Source: a virus. Taken from it: DNA of 53,188 bases. The stretch is from the IMG/VR virus record IMGVR_UViG_3300032236_000387, positions 1-53,188 of that record; one strand, 5' to 3'. A model generated the notes under the pieces. The model searched no databases and was not told the origin of the DNA. It saw only the letters and a list, made by a program, of their open reading frames with translations. The position numbers and the translations under genes are program-made. Position 1 is the stretch's first letter. Each line of letters opens with the position of its first letter. Below are positions 30,951 to 38,525 of this stretch, piece after piece.

Positions 30951-32213
30951 ATGACTACCTCTTACGTCAATCCGTACACGGGACAGACGGTCAGCCCATC
31001 GCAGGTTGGCTACGAAAGTCTCACGATCAGCACTGACACAATCCTTCAGTGGCCAATAAATGGCACCACTGGATATGTCGTTGCCAACATTATCGATGTT
31101 GTAGCTACGGCCAGCGGGTTGAATCTTTACCTACCCGTGGCCAGCGCAGTATCGGTTGGTCAAGCGTTCATCATTCGGAACATCGGGACGGTATCTCAGT
31201 ATTCGTTCACGGTTGTCAATAATGCTGGCACCACGATCATCAATATTCCGGTTGCTCCGACAACCTCGACTGTCAACACTTATTACATTTACCTCACTGA
31301 CAATTCGACCACTTATGGAACGTGGTCAACAATTGCCATGGGGATTGGTACTTCGGCTGCAAACTCGGCAACTCTTGCCGGGTTGGGTCTGAAGGCAATT
31401 ACCAATACGTTGAATTCAAACCTTCCAGTAACGACCAATCCATCAACTGGATACACATTTACTGCGTTGGATAGGGCAGCGCTATATGTATGGTCGAGTG
31501 GCGCAGGAACCCTAAATTTACCAACCGTGGCCAGTGTTGGTGCCGGGTGGTTTGTAGCCATCAAAAATGATGGAACAGGAATTCTTACGGTTGCTCCGCA
31601 AGGTGCAAGTAAAATTGATGGAACGGCAAGTTCGGTTCAGATTCAAATTGCCAACTCAAGCGTGTTTGCAACGGATGGGACCGATTGGTACACCTATGCA
31701 TTGGCGCAGACAAACGTATTCAACTACACCCAGTTGTTGCTAAGTGTTACTGGCGCTGCATCGACAATTACATTGACTGCGGCACAGGCAAAAAACGTCA
31801 TCCAAAATTATGCTGGGACGCTTTCTTACAATACAACCATTTATTTGCCGCAAACCGTTCAGTTGTATTCGATTAAAAATTCAACAAGCGGTTCTTATAC
31901 GTTGAGTTTTGCTGTTTACGGAGTTAGCGGCGGAACAACAATTTCGGTTTCTCAGGGAACCAACGCAATTTTGATTTGTGATGGCACGAACGTATACAGC
32001 GGAACGTCGTCCACGCAAAGCTTTGCAACATCCTTGACAGTTGGAAATGGATCTGCAGCGGCACCATCTGTAAACTTCTCTGGTGATTCAACCACCGGGA
32101 TATTCTTGGCCGCATCTGGTCAACTTGGGTTTGCAGTGGGCGGTGTATCTGCAGGAGCGGTTACAGCAAGTGGACTGTTGCTTACGGTTGGCATCAATAG
32201 CGGTACGTTCTGA
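30951..32213 (+). CDS. beta-rich tail/fibre structural protein, 420 aa
   Basis: Repeated short strands with Ser/Thr/Gly/Asn. It holds two similar blocks of the type LNLYLPVASAVSVGQAFIIR and LNLPTVASVGAGWFVAIKN, plus NTTIYLPQTVQLYSIKN, suggesting repeated shaft units. The C-terminus FSGDSTTGIFLAASGQLGFA is a sequence common in environmental phage fibres. It sits between the adaptor and the gp10-like hub genes. Confidence 0.65.
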   Translation: MTTSYVNPYTGQTVSPSQVGYESLTISTDTILQWPINGTTGYVVANIIDVVATASGLNLYLPVASAVSVGQAFIIRNIGTVSQYSFTVVNNAGTTIINIPVAPTTSTVNTYYIYLTDNSTTYGTWSTIAMGIGTSAANSATLAGLGLKAITNTLNSNLPVTTNPSTGYTFTALDRAALYVWSSGAGTLNLPTVASVGAGWFVAIKNDGTGILTVAPQGASKIDGTASSVQIQIANSSVFATDGTDWYTYALAQTNVFNYTQLLLSVTGAASTITLTAAQAKNVIQNYAGTLSYNTTIYLPQTVQLYSIKNSTSGSYTLSFAVYGVSGGTTISVSQGTNAILICDGTNVYSGTSSTQSFATSLTVGNGSAAAPSVNFSGDSTTGIFLAASGQLGFAVGGVSAGAVTASGLLLTVGINSGTF

Positions 32214-34774
32214 TGACGATTAAAGTCGCAGTACTTCAGGTTGGCGCTGGAATCCAGCGAGATGGTACAGTATTTGCCGCTCCAACTTATGTAGATGGCC
32301 AGTGGGTTCGATTCCAGTACGGTCGCCCCAGAAAAATGGGTGGTTATTCTGGTGCATTTTTGAATGCACAGGGAATCAGCCGAGGAATGATTCTTAGTTC
32401 TCAAAACGGTCAAACGTGGGTTGTGTCCGGGTTTAACAACGGACTACAGCAATGGACAATCAATAACGATGCTGCAATTGGTACGGGTCCAACACAGATT
32501 TATGTGATTGGCTCGATTACAACGTCGTCAATTACGTCTGCTGGTGCCGGGTATGTTGCAGGTACTTATACTGGAGTGGCTCCTGTTACGACCAGTGGTA
32601 ACGGTACTGGAGCCACCTACACCGTGGTGGTTTCTGGCGGAAAAGTAACGTCAGCCACTTTAACGGCTAGTGGAAACGGATACGGATATGGCGATACGTT
32701 CAGCTTTGCAAACTCAGATATTGGTGGGAATTCGCTATCTTCAGTAGCGGTAATCGGAACGGCTGGGCAATTTTCCTGCACTGCTACAACCACCCTTGTG
32801 GCTGGTCAAACGGTTATTGTTACGGGTACTTTGACTGGCACGGCAACCGGCGTGTCGTCTGGAACGTACTACGTCATTACTGGCGGAACCACGTCGTTTA
32901 CGTTGTCGAATACGCTAGGTGGCACAGCAATTACCACGACGGCTGGAACCACCACGGGGCTGACATTTAACCCGGTGAATGCGTTTCAAGGGACTATAAA
33001 TTCGGTCACATATTACGGTGTGAACGTAGCCCCATCGAGCAATTATTTTCAATCAAGCTCCAGCACTCTTTGGCAGTTTGACTATGGATATGATCCGTCA
33101 GGGACTGGAAATAACAATCTGATCGCGCATCCGGGGCAGAATCTTCAATACATCGACAGCACGACCAATACCCGACCGCTGATTGGTCCGTTTACCGGAA
33201 CTGCTTTGACTCCGGTTGGTGTTTTTACGGCCACCGGGACGACGACCAATGGGTCACCTAACGTCACGTTCTCAAGCATCAATGTGGCCATGGGCGCGGG
33301 GGTTAGTGTCAGTGGGACGGGGATACCGTCAAGCACGAAAATTGTTTCGTCGAACTACGTCAGCAATAGCTTCAATCTGGCCGGGGTTGCTGTTACCGGG
33401 ACCGCAGGCCAATTCTCTTGTAGTGCCACTACGCTTACGTCCGGTCAGGCAATCACGGTCACCGGCACGCTGACAGGCAGCGCCACGGGCATCGCCGCGG
33501 GAACCTATTACATCATTGCCACAAACGGAACAACGACCTTCACGTTGTCGAATACATCTGGCGGGTTTGCAATTGTCACGACTGCTGGAACGACCGCTGG
33601 GTTGACGTTTACCGCGTTCGTAGCCAGCACATGGACCGTGGTTCTCAGCGCCAATGCGACTGCGTCTGGAACCGTCACATTGACCTTTGACAACAACATC
33701 AGCGTGTCTGGTGGTGTTGTGATGTTGTACCCATACTTGTTTGTCTATGGCAACAACGGGTTGATCCAGAACTGTTCTGCGGGAAACTTTAACAACTGGA
33801 CTTCGGCGGATTCAAACGCCAACAACGTGGCCTCTACGAAGATCGTGAAGGGGCTTCCACTGCGAGGTGGTACTACGTCACCGGCTGGGCTTTTTTGGAG
33901 CCTAGACGGCGTTATACGGGTCACCTATGCCCCGCAGGCTGTAGGCACGTCCACAATCTACTGGCGATATGATCTGGTCACACAGCAGTCATCTATCATG
34001 TCCAGTTCGTGTGTGATCGAGTACGACGGAATTTATTACTGGGCTGGGGTAGATCGATTCTTGATGTACAACGGCGTTGTTCAAGAAGTGCCCAATACCC
34101 AGAATCTAAACTGGTTTTTTGATGGACTCAATACGTCACAACGCCAGAAGGTGTGGGTCAGCAAAATTCCGAGGTGGGGCGAGATCTGGTGGTTCTATCC
34201 TCGGGGTAGCGCGACTGAATGCAACGACGCCATCATCTATAACATCAGAGAAAAATGTTGGTATGACGCCGGGTTGGCCGATGGTGCCAATCGATCTGCA
34301 GGCACGTTTTCAGAAGTGTTCAAAAAGCCGGTGTGGGCTGGCGACGTGGCCAACTCCACTGGCAACTACACTTTGTGGATTCACGAGCAGGGAACCGATC
34401 AGATTTATCTGAACAACGTAAATGCCATCAACTCGTACTTTGAAACGAACGTCATTGGTACGGGCACTGGGCTGGTGGGTACTGCAAGTGGCCTTGGGGA
34501 TAATTTGTGGACTCGTCTGGAGCGTGTTGAACCTGATTTTGTTCAGTCTGGCCAGATGAGTTTGACGGTCACGGGTAAAGGTTACGCGGATGATGTAGAT
34601 CGAGCCTCAACGCCCTATGTTTTTGATGCATCCACCCTTAAAATAGACATGAAGGAACAGCGCCGGGAGATGCGGTTGCGGTTCACCAGCAACACCCAAA
34701 ACGGGAATTACTTCATGGGCCGGGTGGTGATGAGTGTCGATACTGGCGATGTCCGCGGAACGGCAAACCCATGA
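32213..34774 (+). CDS. P22 gp10-like tail hub / DNA stabilisation protein, 853 aa
   Basis: The start (YVDGQWVRFQYGRPRKMGGY) and the C-terminal half (VVMLYPYLFVYGNNGLIQN; YYWAGVDRFLMYNGVVQEVP; KIPRWGEIWWFYP) follow the beta-propeller-like hub proteins of P22 gp10 type, which plug the tail after packaging. Between them, residues about 178-255 and 390-470 are two copies of a decoration module (AGQFSC opening, TTAGTT closing) also found at 14797. It overlaps the previous stop by one base. Confidence 0.7.
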   Translation: MTIKVAVLQVGAGIQRDGTVFAAPTYVDGQWVRFQYGRPRKMGGYSGAFLNAQGISRGMILSSQNGQTWVVSGFNNGLQQWTINNDAAIGTGPTQIYVIGSITTSSITSAGAGYVAGTYTGVAPVTTSGNGTGATYTVVVSGGKVTSATLTASGNGYGYGDTFSFANSDIGGNSLSSVAVIGTAGQFSCTATTTLVAGQTVIVTGTLTGTATGVSSGTYYVITGGTTSFTLSNTLGGTAITTTAGTTTGLTFNPVNAFQGTINSVTYYGVNVAPSSNYFQSSSSTLWQFDYGYDPSGTGNNNLIAHPGQNLQYIDSTTNTRPLIGPFTGTALTPVGVFTATGTTTNGSPNVTFSSINVAMGAGVSVSGTGIPSSTKIVSSNYVSNSFNLAGVAVTGTAGQFSCSATTLTSGQAITVTGTLTGSATGIAAGTYYIIATNGTTTFTLSNTSGGFAIVTTAGTTAGLTFTAFVASTWTVVLSANATASGTVTLTFDNNISVSGGVVMLYPYLFVYGNNGLIQNCSAGNFNNWTSADSNANNVASTKIVKGLPLRGGTTSPAGLFWSLDGVIRVTYAPQAVGTSTIYWRYDLVTQQSSIMSSSCVIEYDGIYYWAGVDRFLMYNGVVQEVPNTQNLNWFFDGLNTSQRQKVWVSKIPRWGEIWWFYPRGSATECNDAIIYNIREKCWYDAGLADGANRSAGTFSEVFKKPVWAGDVANSTGNYTLWIHEQGTDQIYLNNVNAINSYFETNVIGTGTGLVGTASGLGDNLWTRLERVEPDFVQSGQMSLTVTGKGYADDVDRASTPYVFDASTLKIDMKEQRREMRLRFTSNTQNGNYFMGRVVMSVDTGDVRGTANP

Positions 34775-35016
34775 TAACGTATGACCCCAGAGGGATGACG
34801 TGGGATCAGTACTGCAAACTGATGGCCGAGTTGTTTGCCGGTAACCAACTGGGGTTTGTCGGCGAGGAAAATTGGCGGCAGTGGGTAGACGGGATGAACG
34901 GGATTGGATACTTCGTTCAGTCTGGAAATCCTGACCATCGTCCGTATGAGAACTGGCAAGACTGGGCGATGGCTCTTGCTGGAATAATGTCAATCCAGCC
35001 AACACTCAATCCATAA
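34771..35016 (+). CDS. small conserved phage protein, 81 aa
   Basis: Starts ITYDPRGMTWDQYCKLMAEL and continues WRQWVDGMNGIGYF. Aromatic- and acidic-rich, globular, without a membrane segment. I recall similar small proteins next to gp10-like genes in environmental podoviruses. ATGA overlap with the hub gene suggests coupled expression. Function unknown. Confidence 0.65.
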   Translation: MITYDPRGMTWDQYCKLMAELFAGNQLGFVGEENWRQWVDGMNGIGYFVQSGNPDHRPYENWQDWAMALAGIMSIQPTLNP

Positions 35017-35017
35017 A

Positions 35018-35389
35018 ATGCAACCATCAGAAATCATCAACGCAGACTCGCAACAGAGAGGCTTGGACCCTAAAGCGGTTCTGATTTCTGTACGGCAGAT
35101 TTTAAAAAACGGTGGGCACTTGCTGCACGCCGGTAACACTGCGTTGTTGCTTCAAAGGATTGGTCCGCAGGTCTTTGCCACTCATCTATTTACGAGTGAT
35201 CAGCCTATAGCTTTATCACGGGCGATGATTCAATTCTTTCACCAAATTTCAGGTCAAGGAATTCATCGTCTTTATGGGAAGGCGGACAATGTTCAAATTA
35301 TTCAACTTTTGCAGAATTTGACCAAAGGGGTGAGTGCAACCATGCATCCATCTGACCGTCCCGAATACAACTGGATGATTCAATTATGA
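35018..35389 (+). CDS. small virion-module protein, 123 aa
   Basis: ATG at 35018, one base after the previous stop. Helical, starting QPSEIINADSQQRGLDPKAV and ending in ATMHPSDRPEYNWMIQL. No catalytic motif. It lies between the tail hub and the giant cysteine-rich protein, with which it overlaps by 4 bases (ATGA). Possibly an internal virion or chaperone-like component. Confidence 0.6.
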   Translation: MQPSEIINADSQQRGLDPKAVLISVRQILKNGGHLLHAGNTALLLQRIGPQVFATHLFTSDQPIALSRAMIQFFHQISGQGIHRLYGKADNVQIIQLLQNLTKGVSATMHPSDRPEYNWMIQL

Positions 35390-37392
35390 CTAGTTATTCG
35401 GGAAGCGCTGGTAGGCAAAACAAAGGCGCAAAGGTTGTCAGTTCGTACAGCGGTGCTGGTCAGATCGTTAATGGTCAGGGCATTCGTGATTATCACGGCG
35501 GCGGAGCAATTGTTCACATTGGTCTGGCTCTGTTGGATGTCGCCACTGGTGGAGCCACGGCGTTTCTTTGTGCTCTTGATGAAGCATCAGATGCTGCGTG
35601 TCTGATTGATGCGGCGGCAAACTCGTTTGAAGCCATTGATAATGTAACTGGTCTTCCTTCTGAAGTAGCAAGCACATTTACTCCCGGCGACTTTATTGCC
35701 AATCCATGTTGTGCTTTTAGTTTTGGATGCGATGCAAGGGCTGGGCTGTCTTGTGCTAGTCAGGTAGGTTCTTCAACGAACGCAGCTGATGGCGCGAGCA
35801 CAATTGGATGTGATGCCAGAGCAGGGATGACTTGCACTGTTAATGGCGGTTTATCTACTTGCACCGTTACTGGCGGTTCTGCAGCTTGCACTGTAAACGG
35901 TGGATTGCCGTCGTCTTGTACAGTGGGTGGTGGGGCTGCGGCTTGCACCTTGTCGGGGGGATCGGTTAATTGCACCCTGTCTGGCGGTGCCGGGAATGAC
36001 ACTTTCAACTGTGACACAGTTGATTCTGGATCTAAATGTGACACGCTAAAAGGCGGATCCGAATCTTGCACGTTGCAGGGCGGCTCTGGAAACGACACTC
36101 TTTGCGCGTGCTGCACTAACTGTTGCTGTGATTGTTGCAACTGTGATTGCTGTAAATGCGATTGCTGTAACTGCGATTGTTGTAACTGTGACTGCTGTAA
36201 ATGCTGCTGTGATTGTTGCAATTGCGACTGCTGCAACTGCGACTGCTGTAACTGTGACTGCTGTAATTGCTGCTGTGATTGTTGTAATTGCGACTGTTGC
36301 AATTGCTGTTGCGATTGCTGTAACTGCGATTGCTGCAATTGTTGTTGTGACTGCTGTAATTGCTGTGACTGTTGCAACTGTGATTGCTGTTGTTGTGATT
36401 GCTGTTGCGACTGCTGCTGTTGCGACTGTTGCTGCTGTGATTGCTGCTGCTCTGATTGCAAATGCAAATCGCACAAGTGCAAGTCCAAAAAATGCAAGAC
36501 CAACTGCAAACCTGCAAAAGCCGGTTCAACGACGACTAATATCAATCAACCCGCACAAACTTTTTTATGCGGAAAGGCAGATGTTTTGACCAATCGCGGC
36601 GGAAATTACAGTGCTGATCAACTTCAAGGATTGAAGCAGATCGGAACTGAGGCTCTTCCAACTGCTCCCAATATGGGAGGTCTTGGTTTTGCGGAAGCAG
36701 GAACGGTAAAAGCAGATGTGACGCAACAACCATCGAAGGTTGAAAGTCTGAACGATTTGACAAAGCTTTCTGATCCGTTTAACGACAAAGCATTTTGCAC
36801 TGCTCAGTTCAATGCTAAATATGTAGAGGCTCCACCAGAGATGTTGCACAACACTGGCGTTGGAAATAAAGCGCCCGGATTGTCGTCATTGAAGCAAATC
36901 CACCAGTCAATTGTTGGTCACGCTGAAGGTGGTCTGCCGCATAAGTATGCAGCGGCAGCACCCAAGGGGCATAAACCAGAGTTTGTGACCGGGTTGACCG
37001 GGTACTACGCTTGTGGTGGCGGCACGGGACAGTCGGATGATATTCCGGCAATGCTGCATGACGGAGATTACGTCATGGATGCTGAGACAGTGTCTGCGCT
37101 TGGTGACGGTTCCAGCAAAGCAGGTATGCACGTTTTGGAAGGTTTCCGTAAACAGATACCTCATAAAGCTGGCGGAGGGTCAAACCCGGTTCCGGCCAAA
37201 ATCGCTGATGGAGAGTATGTGTTCCCGGCTGCGTTTGTCACTTCCCTCGGCGGAGGTAACAATAAGAAGGGTGCAGAAATTCTTGACGGTTTACGAGAAA
37301 AGTTGCGAGCACATAAGCGAGGCGCTCCATTGGATTCAATCCCACCAAAAGCAAAATCCCCGATTGACTACATCAAAAAGGGTGGTAAGTAA
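35386..37392 (+). CDS. hyper-cysteine-rich internal virion protein, 668 aa
   Basis: Residues about 145-240 are repeats of C-T-(V/L)-x-G-G, two reading GGAGNDTF and GGSGNDTL like RTX beta-roll turns with a Cys in each turn. Residues 240-374 contain 83 Cys in 135 residues, mostly in the pentad C-D-C-C-N and shorter CCCD units, closing with a Lys-rich KCKSKKCK tail. The C-terminal part has two DG(D/E)YV blocks (IPAMLHDGDYVMDAETVSAL; IADGEYVFPAAFVTSLGG), common in environmental phage virion proteins, and ends in KKGGK. It precedes ejection-type proteins. Metal binding or disulfide cross-linking is plausible but unproven. Confidence 0.8.
   Translation: MTSYSGSAGRQNKGAKVVSSYSGAGQIVNGQGIRDYHGGGAIVHIGLALLDVATGGATAFLCALDEASDAACLIDAAANSFEAIDNVTGLPSEVASTFTPGDFIANPCCAFSFGCDARAGLSCASQVGSSTNAADGASTIGCDARAGMTCTVNGGLSTCTVTGGSAACTVNGGLPSSCTVGGGAAACTLSGGSVNCTLSGGAGNDTFNCDTVDSGSKCDTLKGGSESCTLQGGSGNDTLCACCTNCCCDCCNCDCCKCDCCNCDCCNCDCCKCCCDCCNCDCCNCDCCNCDCCNCCCDCCNCDCCNCCCDCCNCDCCNCCCDCCNCCDCCNCDCCCCDCCCDCCCCDCCCCDCCCSDCKCKSHKCKSKKCKTNCKPAKAGSTTTNINQPAQTFLCGKADVLTNRGGNYSADQLQGLKQIGTEALPTAPNMGGLGFAEAGTVKADVTQQPSKVESLNDLTKLSDPFNDKAFCTAQFNAKYVEAPPEMLHNTGVGNKAPGLSSLKQIHQSIVGHAEGGLPHKYAAAAPKGHKPEFVTGLTGYYACGGGTGQSDDIPAMLHDGDYVMDAETVSALGDGSSKAGMHVLEGFRKQIPHKAGGGSNPVPAKIADGEYVFPAAFVTSLGGGNNKKGAEILDGLREKLRAHKRGAPLDSIPPKAKSPIDYIKKGGK
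36121..36456 (+). repeat. 15-bp coding tandem repeat array (C-D-C-C-N units)
   Basis: Degenerate tandem copies of TGY GAY TGY TGY AAY, with some units shortened to CCCD or CCCCD and a few Asn replaced by Lys. The third codon positions vary between T and C while the amino-acid pattern stays almost constant, which suggests selection on the protein and not only recent slippage. All six frames are open here, producing long spurious reading frames. Confidence 0.85.
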
Positions 37393-37394
37393 AA

Positions 37395-38525
37395 ATGCCT
37401 AATAGTCTTACTCAGTCGTCGCAAACTAAATCGACGTGCGCCCCGCAGTACTACAACGATTACCTGCAAGGGATCGTTCAAAAGGGTCAACAGGCAGAAT
37501 GTAAAGCTCAGTATGTTGGAGCCACGCCTCTCCAACAGAAAGCTTTTACGGACATCTGTAAGACCGCTGGAGCGCAAGCGCCAAATTATGCGACTGCTCA
37601 AGGATATGTTGGGTGCGCTGCAGGAAAAGACATTTCTGGTGCCGCCACTCCATTCCTGACTGCCGCAACCTCGGCAAGTCCATTGTGCGCGGCCAAGCCA
37701 CTAATTTGCCAATCTTCCAATCTAAATTTAGGTGAAGTCGCTGGGCAGTACATGAACCCATTTATCAGATCTGCCGTACAGCAGATGTCGGATATTGGGC
37801 AGCGGAACATTATGCAGAACATTGACCCGGCAGCAATGGCCGGGTTGGTTGGTTCTGGGCAGTTTGGCTCGCAACGCGGTGCCCAAGTTATGGGGCAAGT
37901 TAACGCAAACGCAGAGCAGGATCTGAATAGTCAGATTGCCAATATGCTTTCGTCCGGGTACGGGCAAGCATTACAGGCCGCTGGAACCAAACAAGGTGCT
38001 TTGACCAACCTTGCAAACACCACGGCAACGGCGCAGCAGGCACAAAATGCTGCGGAAAATACTGCGGCTACCACGGCTGCAAATGCTGCTGCAGCGTGCG
38101 CTACGGCGAAGGAACGAGCGGGTCTAGCAGCAGGCACGTTGGCCGGTCAAGCGGCGGCAACCAACATCAATTGCATTAATGCGCTGGCTACGCTTGGCGC
38201 TCAGTGTCAGACCATTAAACAAAACGCCCAGTGTTACGACTTCAACAAGCTTTCAAAAGAAGCTGCGTTGATGCAAGGCGTCAGTGTTCCGACATCAACC
38301 AAGACGACGATGTGTATGTCTCCGTTGTCTACGGCGGCATCTCTGGCATCGATTGCAAAAGGTGTGGCCTGTAGCAAGGGGTTGTCTTGTGCGTTATGTA
38401 AAGCGTGGTGCAAAGTTTCTAGCATTTTTGGATGTCATGCCAGAGGCGGTCTGATTACGGCAGGCGGTGCCGTGGGTTGCCGATCTACTCGTAATCTTGG
38501 CGGTCTACCGCGTGGGGGAAGATAA
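37395..38525 (+). CDS. internal virion protein with unusual cysteines, 376 aa
   Basis: Gln/Ala/Gly-rich helical protein (QYYNDYLQGIVQKGQQ; IDPAAMAGLVGSGQFGSQRG), like ejection proteins found between tail hub and lytic-domain genes in podoviruses. About 20 Cys residues are scattered through it, clustering at the end (CSKGLSCALCKAWCKV), which is striking next to the hyper-cysteine protein. The C-terminus HARGGLITAGG resembles the KGG motif family. It overlaps the next gene by one base. Confidence 0.65.
   Translation: MPNSLTQSSQTKSTCAPQYYNDYLQGIVQKGQQAECKAQYVGATPLQQKAFTDICKTAGAQAPNYATAQGYVGCAAGKDISGAATPFLTAATSASPLCAAKPLICQSSNLNLGEVAGQYMNPFIRSAVQQMSDIGQRNIMQNIDPAAMAGLVGSGQFGSQRGAQVMGQVNANAEQDLNSQIANMLSSGYGQALQAAGTKQGALTNLANTTATAQQAQNAAENTAATTAANAAAACATAKERAGLAAGTLAGQAAATNINCINALATLGAQCQTIKQNAQCYDFNKLSKEAALMQGVSVPTSTKTTMCMSPLSTAASLASIAKGVACSKGLSCALCKAWCKVSSIFGCHARGGLITAGGAVGCRSTRNLGGLPRGGR

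Noticed and set aside
35760-36545. Long minus-strand reading frame of Gln and Ser repeats opposite the Cys-rich gene
   Set aside because: It is the complement of the CDCCN codon array, which lacks stops in every frame. It has no ribosome site, is embedded in a real + strand gene, and its composition is set by the opposite strand.
36128-36589. + strand frame of Ala/Val/Thr/Ile repeats inside the Cys-rich gene
   Set aside because: Shifted reading of the same 15-bp repeats. No ribosome site and no continuation beyond the repeat. A frameshift product is conceivable, but no slippery site with a stimulator was seen.
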